A stretch of 64,000 bases of DNA. Origin: Streptomyces sp. Je 1-79. Lineage in GTDB: Bacteria > Actinomycetota > Actinomycetes > Streptomycetales > Streptomycetaceae. Made by a program: the position numbers and the translations under genes. The DNA is taken from the NCBI RefSeq assembly GCF_025195125.1, contig NZ_JAMGSL010000010.1, forward strand, positions 62,001-126,000, read 5' to 3'. Of this stretch, positions 7,237 to 15,407 are shown in pieces. How positions within the stretch are numbered: the first letter of the stretch is position 1; each line of letters begins with the position of its first letter. Under the pieces are notes generated by a model. The model was not told the DNA's origin, did not search any database, and saw nothing but the letters and a program-made list of their open reading frames with translations.

Positions 7237-9693
7237 CTACAGCTTCTCGACCGGCGCGTACCGCAGAAGCAGCCGCTTCGGCTTCTCGTCGCCGAAGTCG
7301 ATGGTCGCCTGCGCGTCGCCGCCGGCGCCCGTGACCTGCATGACCGTGCCGAGTCCGAACTGGTCGTGCGTGACCCGGTCGCCGACCTGGAGCGTGATCA
7401 CCGGCTTGTCGCTGGTGCGGCGGGTCGCGAAGCCCGAGGGGCCCGAGCGCGCGCGGGAGGAGGAGAGCGAGGACGTGATCCCCGAGGTCGGCCCGGCGGG
7501 CTTGACCATGGGGCCGGTCCGCTTCCATTCCAGATACGTCGGCGGGATCTCCTCCAGGAAGCGCGAGGCCGGGTTGTACGAGGGCTGGCCCCAGGCGCTG
7601 CGCATCGAGGAACGCGTCAGATACAGCCGCTCGCGGGCGCGGGTGATGCCCACGTACGCGAGGCGCCGCTCCTCCTCCAGCTCCTTGGCCTGGCCGAGCG
7701 CGCGCATGTGCGGGAAGACGCCGTCTTCCATGCCGGTCAGGAACACGACCGGGAATTCGAGGCCCTTGGCGGTGTGCAGGGTCATCAGCGTGATGACGCC
7801 CGACCCCTCCTCGTCCTCGTCGGGGATCTGGTCGGAGTCGGCGACGAGCGCGACCTTCTCCAGGAACTCGGCCAGGGTGCCGGTCTCCTCCTCGCCGCGC
7901 TCCTGCTCGAACTCCAGGGCCACGGCGGCCAGTTCCTGCAGGTTCTCGATGCGGGTCTCGTCCTGCGGGTCGGTGGAGGCCTGCAGCTCGGCGAGGTACC
8001 CGGTCCGCTCCAGTACGGCTTCGAGGACGACCGCGGGGCCGGCGCCGGAGTCGACGACCGTACGGAGCTCCTCCATGAGGGTGTTGAAGCGCTTGACCGC
8101 GTTCGCGGACCGCGCCGCCATGCCGTACGCCTCGTCGACCCGCTTCAGCGCCTGCGGGAACGTGATCTTCTCCCGGAGGGAGAGCGCGTCGATCATCGCC
8201 TCGGCGCGCTCGCCGATGCCACGCTTGGGCACGTTCAGAATGCGGCGCAGCGGGACGTTGTCCTCGGGGTTGGCGAGGACGCGCAGATAGGCGAGGACGT
8301 CGCGGACCTCCTTGCGCTCGTAGAAGCGCACGCCGCCGACGACCTTGTAGGGCAGGCCGACGCGGATGAAGATCTCTTCGAAGACACGGGACTGGGCGTT
8401 CGTCCGGTAGAAGACGGCGACGTCACCGGCCTTCGCGTCGCCCGCGTCCGTGAGCCGGTCGATCTCGTCGGCGACGAACTGGGCCTCGTCGTGCTCGGTG
8501 TCCGCGACGTAACCGGTGATCTGCGCGCCCGCGCCCGCGTTGGTCCACAGGTTCTTGGGGCGGCGGGACTCGTTGCGCTCGATGACGGCGTTGGCGGCCG
8601 AGAGGATCGTCTGCGTGGAGCGGTAGTTCTGCTCCAGGAGGATCGTCGTCGCGTTCGGGTAGTCCTCCTCGAACTGGAGGATGTTGCGGATGGTCGCGCC
8701 GCGGAAGGCGTAGATCGACTGGTCCGCGTCACCGACGACGCACAGCTCGGCCGGGTCCAGGTCTTCGTAGCCGGTGCCGACCAGCTCCCGTACGAGGGTG
8801 TACTGGGCGTGGTTGGTGTCCTGGTACTCGTCGACGAGGACGTGACGGAAGCGGCGGCGGTAGTGCTCGGCGACGTCCGGGAACGCCTGGAGCAGGTGGA
8901 CCGTCGTCATGATGATGTCGTCGAAGTCCAGGGCGTTGGCCTCGCGCAGCCGCGCCTGGTACATCCGGTACGCCTCGGCGAGCGTCTTCTCGAAGCCGTC
9001 GGCGGCCTGGTCGGCGAAGGTCTCCTCGTCGATCAGCTCGTTCTTCAGGTTCGAGACCTTGGCCGTGAAGGACTTCGGCGGGAACTTCTTCGGGTCGAGG
9101 TCCAGGTCGCGGCAGACCAGCGCCATCAGGCGCTTGGAGTCGGCGGCGTCGTAGATCGAGAAGGAGGACGTGAAGCCGAGCTTCTTGCTCTCCCGGCGCA
9201 GGATGCGGACGCAGGCGCTGTGGAAGGTCATGACCCACATGGCGTTGGCGCGCGGGCCGACGAGCTGCTCGACGCGCTCCTTCATCTCGCCGGCGGCCTT
9301 GTTGGTGAAGGTGATCGCCAGTATCTGGCCGGGGTGGACGTGCCGGGTGGCCAGGAGGTGGGCGATGCGGTGCGTGAGCACGCGGGTCTTGCCGGAGCCG
9401 GCGCCCGCGACGATGAGCAGCGGGGCTCCGCTGTGGACGACGGCTGCGCGCTGCTCCTCGTTCAGCCCGTCCAGGAGCGCGGCCGCGTCCACGACGGGCC
9501 GGGCGGCACCGTCGCGGTAGTACGCGTCCCTGGACGGCGGCGCGTCGAAGCGCCCCTCGAAGAGGTCGTGCGGGACCTCCTCCGCGGCCGGGGCGCCGGG
9601 AGCGTGGTGCTCGTCCTCGGGCGGGGGCGGGGGCTCCTCCGAGGGGTGGTTCTGGAGGCTCGCCAGGAAGCTGTCGTCAAAGAGGCTGCTCAT
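7237..9693 (-). CDS. pcrA: ATP-dependent DNA helicase PcrA/UvrD (SF1A)
   Basis: Encodes 818 residues, a full-length 3'-5' helicase that unwinds DNA in nucleotide excision repair and replication restart. Visible SF1A motifs are the Q-motif region LNEEQRAAVVHSG, Walker A GAGSGKTRVLTHR, motif Ia TFTNKAAGEMKERV, Walker B LVDEYQDTNHAQY, motif III GDADQSIYAFRGA, motif IV EQNYRS, motif V TLHTAKGLEFPVV and motif VI YVGITRARERLY. The N-terminal 60 residues are acidic and proline-rich. The C-terminal 50 residues form the usual RNA-polymerase-interacting Tudor-like tail (VGDRVTHDQFGLGTV). No Shine-Dalgarno is visible; a -10-like TAGACT on the minus strand (9703-9708) ends 9 nt before the ATG, suggesting a leaderless mRNA. 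Confidence 0.97.
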   Translation of the reverse strand: MSSLFDDSFLASLQNHPSEEPPPPPEDEHHAPGAPAAEEVPHDLFEGRFDAPPSRDAYYRDGAARPVVDAAALLDGLNEEQRAAVVHSGAPLLIVAGAGSGKTRVLTHRIAHLLATRHVHPGQILAITFTNKAAGEMKERVEQLVGPRANAMWVMTFHSACVRILRRESKKLGFTSSFSIYDAADSKRLMALVCRDLDLDPKKFPPKSFTAKVSNLKNELIDEETFADQAADGFEKTLAEAYRMYQARLREANALDFDDIIMTTVHLLQAFPDVAEHYRRRFRHVLVDEYQDTNHAQYTLVRELVGTGYEDLDPAELCVVGDADQSIYAFRGATIRNILQFEEDYPNATTILLEQNYRSTQTILSAANAVIERNESRRPKNLWTNAGAGAQITGYVADTEHDEAQFVADEIDRLTDAGDAKAGDVAVFYRTNAQSRVFEEIFIRVGLPYKVVGGVRFYERKEVRDVLAYLRVLANPEDNVPLRRILNVPKRGIGERAEAMIDALSLREKITFPQALKRVDEAYGMAARSANAVKRFNTLMEELRTVVDSGAGPAVVLEAVLERTGYLAELQASTDPQDETRIENLQELAAVALEFEQERGEEETGTLAEFLEKVALVADSDQIPDEDEEGSGVITLMTLHTAKGLEFPVVFLTGMEDGVFPHMRALGQAKELEEERRLAYVGITRARERLYLTRSSMRSAWGQPSYNPASRFLEEIPPTYLEWKRTGPMVKPAGPTSGITSSLSSSRARSGPSGFATRRTSDKPVITLQVGDRVTHDQFGLGTVMQVTGAGGDAQATIDFGDEKPKRLLLRYAPVEKL

Positions 9694-9978
9694 CGCCTAA
9701 CGAGTCTAGGCCGCCGCACTGACAGCCCGCCGCCACCTCCCGAAGTGACCGAAAGATTACGGAAGGTGATGCTCCACTTAAGGTCACGGAAATGTATCGG
9801 GCATATCGAACATCGGCCTTCCCAGCCGCACCGCGGGTTGGCTAGCGTGCTCGCCCAAGCAGCCCGTCCTCTCCGACGGCGAAACGCGCCGAGCGGGCCG
9901 CCCACGCCGAAGCCGGTCCTGCCCTGGGCAGTTGACGCCGGTCGTCCCACTCGGCGGCCACGGAAGGAGATGCCGGTC

Positions 9979-11133
9979 TTGGCGTCCCATCGCAAGCCGC
10001 GCAGCACCCGCTCACACTCCCCCGCCGTCGGGGTCACGACGGCCGCGCTCGCCGGGGTCACGCTGCTGACCACGCAGAGTGCGCAGGCGACGCCCGCGGC
10101 ACCGCCGAAGCCCACGGTGGAGGAGATCCAGAAGAAGGTCGACGACCTCTACCGGCAGGCCGGCACGGCGACGCAGGAGTACAACCGGGCCAAGGAGACC
10201 ACCGACCAGCAGCGGCGCAAGGTCGACGGGCTCCTCGACGACGTGGCCAAGCGGACGGACGAGATCAACGAGTCACGGCGCGCGCTCGGCTCGTACGCGG
10301 CGGCGCAGTACCGCGCCGGGGCCGTCGGCCCGACCGCCGCGCTGATCTTCGCGGACAGCCCGCAGTCGTACTTCGACCAGACCCACCTCATGGACCGGCT
10401 CACCGAGCGCCAGCGCAGCGCGGTGACGGACTACGAAGGCAAGCGCCTCGCGGCGGCGAAGCAGCGGGCGGAGGCGACGAAGAGCCTGGAGACCCTCACC
10501 GAGTCGCAGGCGACGCTGCGCACGACCAAGCAGACCGTCCAGCGGAAGCTGGGAGAGGCGCGGACGCTGCTGGCCAGGCTGACGGCCGAGGAGAAGGCGC
10601 GCCTGGAGGAGCTGGAGCGCAAGCGGCAGGCGGAGGCGCGGCGCAAGGCCGAGGCGCAGGCCAAGGCGGAGGCCGAGGCCAGGGCGGCGGAGGCCGAGCG
10701 GCGCAGGCAGGCGGAGGCGGCGCAGGAGCAGCAGCAGCCCGCCCAGCCGCCGGCGAACGGCGGATCGAGCGGCTCGACCTACGCGGCGAAGGCCGAGAAG
10801 GCGCTGTCCTTCGCTCGCGCCCAGATCGGCAAGCCGTACGTGTGGGGCGCGACGGGGCCGTCGTCGTACGACTGCTCGGGGCTGACCCAGGCCGCCTGGA
10901 AGGCCGCGGGCGTCGACCTGCCCCGTACCACCTGGGACCAGGTGGAGGTGGGGACCCGGGTCGCCACGGCCGATCTGCTCCCCGGCGATCTCGTCTTCTT
11001 CTACGACGACATCAGCCACGTCGGCCTCTACATCGGCGGCGGCAAGATGATCCACGCGCCGAAGCCGGGCGCGAACGTCCGCGAGGAGTCGATCTACTAC
11101 ATGCCGATCTACGGAAGCATCCGCCCGGCCTGA
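9979..11133 (+). CDS. NlpC/P60 family cell-wall hydrolase (paralogue 1)
   Basis: Encodes 384 residues. I chose the TTG at 9979 because GGAAGGAG (9962-9969) is 9 nt upstream; an in-frame ATG at 9970 abuts that site. The order is: secretion signal ending around residue 35-40, a long coiled coil (about 45-240) rich in Lys/Glu/Ala/Arg, a Gln/Pro linker, and an NlpC/P60 domain (about 265-384). Catalytic Cys is residue 299 in SSYDCSGL and the His is in DISHVGLYIG. Such enzymes cleave D-Glu/meso-DAP type peptide stems, and the coiled coil usually autoinhibits or docks regulators. The neighbouring paralogue 0.8 kb downstream has the same architecture. Confidence 0.93.
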   Translation: MASHRKPRSTRSHSPAVGVTTAALAGVTLLTTQSAQATPAAPPKPTVEEIQKKVDDLYRQAGTATQEYNRAKETTDQQRRKVDGLLDDVAKRTDEINESRRALGSYAAAQYRAGAVGPTAALIFADSPQSYFDQTHLMDRLTERQRSAVTDYEGKRLAAAKQRAEATKSLETLTESQATLRTTKQTVQRKLGEARTLLARLTAEEKARLEELERKRQAEARRKAEAQAKAEAEARAAEAERRRQAEAAQEQQQPAQPPANGGSSGSTYAAKAEKALSFARAQIGKPYVWGATGPSSYDCSGLTQAAWKAAGVDLPRTTWDQVEVGTRVATADLLPGDLVFFYDDISHVGLYIGGGKMIHAPKPGANVREESIYYMPIYGSIRPA

Positions 11134-11203
11134 GGCTCTGCCCGATGCTGGGGGCCGTGCTGGGCGGGGGTCGCGGCCGGTCTCCGTCCGGTGCCGGACC
11201 GGG

Positions 11204-11280
11204 CCGTCAGGTCCAGGCTCGCGGGCCGGACCGGGCCGGACCGTCAGGTCCAGGCTCGCGGGCCGGGCCGTCAGGTCCAG
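11204..11280. repeat. Short direct repeats in a 3' intergenic region
   Basis: The 13-mer CCGTCAGGTCCAG occurs at 11204-11216, 11241-11253 and 11268-11280. The first two copies extend to a 24-nt identity through GGCTCGCGGGCC. The last copy contains the stop codon of the downstream minus-strand gene, so that gene's 3' end belongs to the repeat. Confidence 0.8.
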
Positions 11281-11624
11281 AGCGTGGCGATGAAGATGTT
11301 GGCCACGGTCAGACCACCCACCGCTGCGAACAGGCCCTTGTCGACCGCCTCCTCGTCTCGCTTCACGTACACGAGGGCGAGGATGACGACGAGGACCGCC
11401 ATCTTGATGCCGATCTTCACGTTGTTGACGGTCTGGTCGTCCGCCTGGTTGAGGCCGACCAGGGCGACGCCGGTCACCAGCATGGTGAGCGCGCCGTGGA
11501 GCATCGCGGGCGTGAAGCGGGCCGTACCCGCGCCCATCGCCTTCATCTGGGTGAGGAACCCGCCGAGCAGCGAGGCGATCCCGATGATGTGCAGGGCGAC
11601 GAAGACATTGATGAGTACGTCCAT
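11271..11624 (-). CDS. Small integral membrane protein of unknown function
   Basis: Encodes 117 residues from the ATG at 11624 (MDVLINVFVALHIIG). Four hydrophobic segments can be seen: residues about 3-25, 39-60, 70-90 and 98-117. Conserved-looking features are LHIIGIASLLGGF near the start and a Lys/Arg/Glu-rich cytoplasmic loop (VKRDEEAVDKG). This fits a widespread actinobacterial integral membrane family that I cannot name with confidence. It lies between two NlpC/P60 genes on the opposite strand. Confidence 0.8.
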   Translation of the reverse strand: MDVLINVFVALHIIGIASLLGGFLTQMKAMGAGTARFTPAMLHGALTMLVTGVALVGLNQADDQTVNNVKIGIKMAVLVVILALVYVKRDEEAVDKGLFAAVGGLTVANIFIATLWT

Positions 11625-11969
11625 GGGGCGGAGCCTAACCGGGCCATAGCACCCCCGTTCGGCCGGGTCCAGCTCATCCGCCTCTTCGGTCATGCCCACG
11701 CCCGAATGCGGCGCCCAGCCGTTGTCGCGGCCGAAGGGGAACGGTCCCGAAGCGGCAAGTGACGCCAATAGCGGTCAAGCCCCCGCCGCCCCGTGACGGG
11801 CAGGTTTAGCGTCCTCCCCCAGGTGGCCGGCTCCCCACCACCGTCGGTCCGTCCGGCGGCAGTCGGTCGCCCCCGCCGAGAATCCGGCGGTGGGCCGTCT
11901 CCCCTGTGCGGTCCATCGCCGGACCCGGTGGGCATCGACCCCCACAGGGAGAGGATGTGACCCGCCCTC

Positions 11970-13049
11970 GTGGCATCGCACCGGAAGCCCAGGAACTCCC
12001 CCCTCGGTGGCCAGGCGGTACGGACCGCCGCCACGTTCGCCCTCGCCTCTGCGGCGACCGCGACCGTCTTCGAGGGCTCCGGGCACGCCGAGCCCCGGCT
12101 CACCCCCGCCCAGGTCAAGGCGAAGGTCGACCGGCTGTACCAGGAGGCCGAGGTGGCCACCGAGAAGTACAACGGCGCGAAGGAGAAGGCGGACGCCGCG
12201 CGGGACGCGCTCGACCGGCTGCGGGACGAGGCGGCCCGGAGGACCGACCGGCTCAACACCGTGCGCAACGGCCTCGGTTCCATCGCCGCCGCGCAGTACC
12301 GCTCCGGCGGACTCGACCCCGCCGTGCAGCTCGCGCTCACCTCCGACCCGGAGCAGTACCTGGAGCGCGCCGCGCTGGCCGAGAAGGCCGGGGCGCGGCA
12401 GGCGGCGACCGTCGCCTCGGTGCAGCGGGAGCTCGCCGGGATCAGGCAGGTGCGGTCCGAGTCGGACGAGCGGCTGACGCAGCTGCGCGGGCACGAGGCC
12501 GATCTGCGGCGCCAGAAGGCGGCCGTACAGACCAAGCTCGGCGAAGCGCGCTCGCTGCTCGCCAGGCTCACCGCCGAGGAGCGGGCGCGGTACGAGGCGG
12601 CGTCGGCCGGATCGGGTCGCGACGACGGCTCCACCACGGGCACGACCGGAAGCCGAGCCGACCGTACCTCCGGGCCGCGCGGTCCGGTCACGGCGCCGAA
12701 CAGCCGCGCGGCGGAGGCGATCTCCTTCGCCCGGGACCAGATCGGCAAGCCGTACGTGTGGGGCGCGACGGGGCCGTCGTCGTACGACTGCTCGGGGCTG
12801 ACGCAGGCGGCGTGGCGCTCGGCCGGGGTGGCGCTGCCCCGGACGACGTACACGCAGATCAACGCCGGACAGCGGGTCTCGCGCTCCGCACTGGCCCCGG
12901 GTGACCTGGTGTTCTTCTACTCGGGGATCAGCCACGTCGGTCTGTACATCGGCGGCGGCCAGATGATCCACGCGCCCCGGCCGGGCGCCCCGGTGCGGAT
13001 CGCGCCGATCGACGAAATGCCGTTCGCAGGAGCGACCCGGGTGGGATGA
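11970..13049 (+). CDS. NlpC/P60 family cell-wall hydrolase (paralogue 2)
   Basis: Encodes 359 residues from the GTG at 11970 (MASHRKPRN after initiation), the same opening as paralogue 1. It carries a signal sequence (about 1-42), a coiled coil (about 45-210), a Ser/Thr/Gly linker and an NlpC/P60 domain (about 240-359). Catalytic Cys is residue 274 (SSYDCSGL) and the His is in GISHVGLYIGG. Ribosome site AGGGAGAGG is rather far from the start (about 15 nt). It shares a 66-bp stretch with paralogue 1 that is identical even at third codon positions. Function is predicted as peptidoglycan stem-peptide hydrolysis. Confidence 0.92.
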   Translation: MASHRKPRNSPLGGQAVRTAATFALASAATATVFEGSGHAEPRLTPAQVKAKVDRLYQEAEVATEKYNGAKEKADAARDALDRLRDEAARRTDRLNTVRNGLGSIAAAQYRSGGLDPAVQLALTSDPEQYLERAALAEKAGARQAATVASVQRELAGIRQVRSESDERLTQLRGHEADLRRQKAAVQTKLGEARSLLARLTAEERARYEAASAGSGRDDGSTTGTTGSRADRTSGPRGPVTAPNSRAAEAISFARDQIGKPYVWGATGPSSYDCSGLTQAAWRSAGVALPRTTYTQINAGQRVSRSALAPGDLVFFYSGISHVGLYIGGGQMIHAPRPGAPVRIAPIDEMPFAGATRVG

Positions 13050-13263
13050 CGCGCGGGGCGCCCGTGCGCGGGTGCCCGGGTGCCGGTGCCCGCGCGGGGC
13101 GCGGGTGCGCGGGTGCCGGTCCCCGCGCGGGGCGACGTAGGGGGCGACGGCACAGGGTGCGCGGCGGGCTGGCCCACGGCGCGACGCCGCGGGTCCCCGC
13201 GCGGGGGGCGGCCTGCGGGCCGCGCCGGGCGCCGGGCCGGCGAGCTGCGGCCGGCCCGGGGCC

Positions 13264-13971
13264 TCAGACCAGTCGACGGGCCGTCGCCCAGCGGGTCAGC
13301 TCGTGCCGGTTGGACAGCTGCAGCTTGCGCAGGACCGCCGAGACGTGCGACTCGACCGTCTTCACCGAGATGTAGAGCTGCTTGGCGATCTCCTTGTACG
13401 CGTATCCACGGGCGATCAGCCGCAGCACCTCGCGCTCACGCTGGGTGAGCCGGTCGAGGTCCTCGTCCACCGGCGGGGCGTCGGTGGAGGCGAAGGCGTC
13501 GAGCACGAACCCCGCCAGCCTGGGCGAGAACACCGCGTCGCCCTCCTGGACACGGAAGATCGAGTCGACCAGATCCGTGCCCGTGATCGTCTTGGTGACA
13601 TAGCCGCGGGCGCCGCCCCGGATCACCCCGATCACGTCCTCCGCCGCGTCCGAGACCGACAGGGCCAGGAACCGCACCGGGTCCTCAGCCGCCGTCATCA
13701 GACTCGTACAGCGGCGCAGCACCTCCACCCCGCCGCCGCCCGGCAGGTGCACGTCCAGCAGCACGACCTCGGGGCGGGTCGCGTTGATCACCGTGACCGC
13801 CTGGTCGACGTCGGCGGCCTCGCCGACCACCTCGACACCCGTGGTCTCGGTCCGGCCGATCTCCGCCTGCACCCCCGTGCGGAACATCCGGTGGTCGTCG
13901 ACGAGCACGACCCGCACCCGACGCTCCGTGGTCGGTGCCGCCGTCGTCCCGGTGCCGCTCTCGTCGCTCAT
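13264..13971 (-). CDS. NarL/LuxR-type response regulator
   Basis: Encodes 235 residues. Receiver domain (about 19-140): acidic pair VDDHRMF, phospho-acceptor Asp in VVLLDVHLPGGGG, switch residue LALSVSD and Lys in GYVTKTITG. The C-terminal LuxR HTH (about 165-230) contains LTQREREVLRLIARGYAYKEIA and VKTVESHVSAVLRKL. The ATG overlaps the 3' end of the upstream kinase gene by 4 nt, so the pair is translationally coupled. It is the output of the PspC-type kinase. Likely targets include the divergent PspC/LiaF-like gene, given the LiaFSR-like layout (inference). Confidence 0.95.
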   Translation of the reverse strand: MSDESGTGTTAAPTTERRVRVVLVDDHRMFRTGVQAEIGRTETTGVEVVGEAADVDQAVTVINATRPEVVLLDVHLPGGGGVEVLRRCTSLMTAAEDPVRFLALSVSDAAEDVIGVIRGGARGYVTKTITGTDLVDSIFRVQEGDAVFSPRLAGFVLDAFASTDAPPVDEDLDRLTQREREVLRLIARGYAYKEIAKQLYISVKTVESHVSAVLRKLQLSNRHELTRWATARRLV

Positions 13972-15236
13972 CCGTCCGCCCTCTCCATCTCAAGCTCCAC
14001 TTCGGTGCCCCCGTCCGGCACGGACCGCAGCCGGGCCGAACCGCCGTTGCGCTGCATCCGGCCGATGATCGATTCTCGTACGCCCATCCGGTCGTCGGGC
14101 ACCGCGTCGAGGTCGAAGCCGGGGCCGCGGTCCCGCACGGAGACGAACACCGTACGGCCCTCGACCTCCGCGTAGACCTGCACCGCCCCTCCCTCGCCAC
14201 CGTACTTGGCGGCGTTGACCATCGCCTCGCGCGCGGCCTGCATCTGTGCCACCAGTTTCTCGTCGAGCGGGCAGTCGCCCACGACCACGACCTCCAGCGG
14301 CACGCCGTGCTTGTCCTCGACCTCGGCCGCGGCGCGTTTCACCGCCTCGGCGAGGGTCTCGGGCTCCTCGCCCTCGTCCTTGCCGGTGCCCTCCGGCTTG
14401 TACAGCCAGTTCCGCAACTCCCGCTCCTGGGCGCGGGCGAGCCGGCGCACCTCGCCCGGCTCGTCCGCGTTGCGCTGGATCAGCGTGAGCGTGTGGAGGA
14501 CGGAGTCGTGTACATGGGCGGCGACCTCGGCGCGCTCCTGCGCGCGGATGCGCATGGTGCGCTCCTCGGAGAGGTCCTGCGACATCCGCACCAGCCACGG
14601 CCCGGCGAGCAGGGCTATGCCGGTGAGCACGGCTATCGCGGCGGTCAGCGCGGTGCCCAACTGGGCCGCCGAGCCACGGACCACCATGAAGACGGTCAGC
14701 CCCATGCCGACGAGGGCGACGCCCGCGAAACCGCGGGCGAGCTGCAGGGTGCGCCGGCGGCGTCCGGGCTCGGTCCAGCTCGCCCGGCGGGCGTTGTCCG
14801 CCTGTCTCCAGACGAGGACCACACCGACGCCGATGAGGAGCGTGGGCCAGACATAGCGGTCCGTCCGATTGCCCCAGTCGATGTTGCCCGCGAAGACCGC
14901 GGCGCCGATGGCCAGCGCGATCAGCGCGAAGACCTGTCCCCGGTCGGGCTTGCGCAGCCGTCGCCGGCCGTCCGCGGTGGTCTCGAAGACCGGACGGGGC
15001 GCGCTCCGGCCGCCGACGCCGAGCGGGACGACGATCCAGAACACCGCGTACAGCAGGGCGCCCAGGCCGTCCGCGAGGAGCAGGGCGACGAACAGGACGC
15101 GGACCCAGACCACGGGCAGTCCGAGGTGCCCCGCGAGGCCGCGCGCGACACCGCCGAGCCACCGTCCGTCGGCGCTCCGGTAGAGCTTGCGCACGGGCGG
15201 TTCGTCGGTCTCGGTGACATGGGCGGCTGCTGGCAT
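13968..15236 (-). CDS. Sensor histidine kinase with N-terminal PspC domain
   Basis: Encodes 422 residues from the ATG at 15236. It starts with a PspC domain (about 15-75: KLYRSADGRWLGGVARGLAG) with a membrane helix, and several more membrane helices follow to about residue 210. Then comes a HisKA_3 dimerisation region with phospho-acceptor His in HVHDSVLHTLTLIQ and a HATPase domain ending FVSVRDRGPGFDLDAVPDDR. It autophosphorylates and passes phosphate to the overlapping response regulator gene. PspC modules respond to envelope stress in other bacteria, so the input is probably membrane or cell-wall damage (inference). Confidence 0.94.
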   Translation of the reverse strand: MPAAAHVTETDEPPVRKLYRSADGRWLGGVARGLAGHLGLPVVWVRVLFVALLLADGLGALLYAVFWIVVPLGVGGRSAPRPVFETTADGRRRLRKPDRGQVFALIALAIGAAVFAGNIDWGNRTDRYVWPTLLIGVGVVLVWRQADNARRASWTEPGRRRRTLQLARGFAGVALVGMGLTVFMVVRGSAAQLGTALTAAIAVLTGIALLAGPWLVRMSQDLSEERTMRIRAQERAEVAAHVHDSVLHTLTLIQRNADEPGEVRRLARAQERELRNWLYKPEGTGKDEGEEPETLAEAVKRAAAEVEDKHGVPLEVVVVGDCPLDEKLVAQMQAAREAMVNAAKYGGEGGAVQVYAEVEGRTVFVSVRDRGPGFDLDAVPDDRMGVRESIIGRMQRNGGSARLRSVPDGGTEVELEMERADG

Positions 15237-15271
15237 GCACCGATCGTCACACGGGCGGCCGGGCGGGTACA

Positions 15272-15352
15272 TCAGGGTCGATCCCTGAGATCGCCCCTAG
15301 GAAGCGGCCCCTAGGCACTTCTGGGGGTGGACGGCCCGCGGAATATCAGGGT
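15272..15352. promoter_or_regulatory. Divergent control region with duplicated motifs (PspC module)
   Basis: Between the kinase and the PspC/LiaF-like gene I see an inverted repeat TCAGGG-N5-CCCTGA (15272-15288), a duplicated CCCCTAGG (15294-15301 and 15308-15315), and ATCAGGGTCG present twice (15271-15280 and 15343-15352). Paired repeats in a divergent promoter next to a LuxR-type regulator suggest operator sites; this is inference only. Confidence 0.4.
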
Positions 15353-15407
15353 CGGGCCAGGGTCGGTCCCGGTGCCGCGGCGGGGCGGCGGCCGTCACCA
15401 TGGACGC

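Noticed and set aside
7189..9978. Very long plus-strand frame (over 900 codons) running antisense to pcrA into the NlpC/P60 gene
   Set aside because: It is the mirror of pcrA codon bias; the helicase motifs are all on the minus strand and the real plus-strand gene starts at 9979.
9694..9978. Possible c-di-AMP (ydaO-type) riboswitch before the NlpC/P60 gene
   Set aside because: Such switches often precede streptomycete wall hydrolases, but I could not find the conserved core blocks in this gap.
13050..13263. GC-rich repeats after the second NlpC/P60 gene read as a possible gene
   Set aside because: Imperfect repeats of GCGCGGGTGCC and CCGCGCGGGGCG give low-complexity frames with no start signals; probably a structured 3' region.
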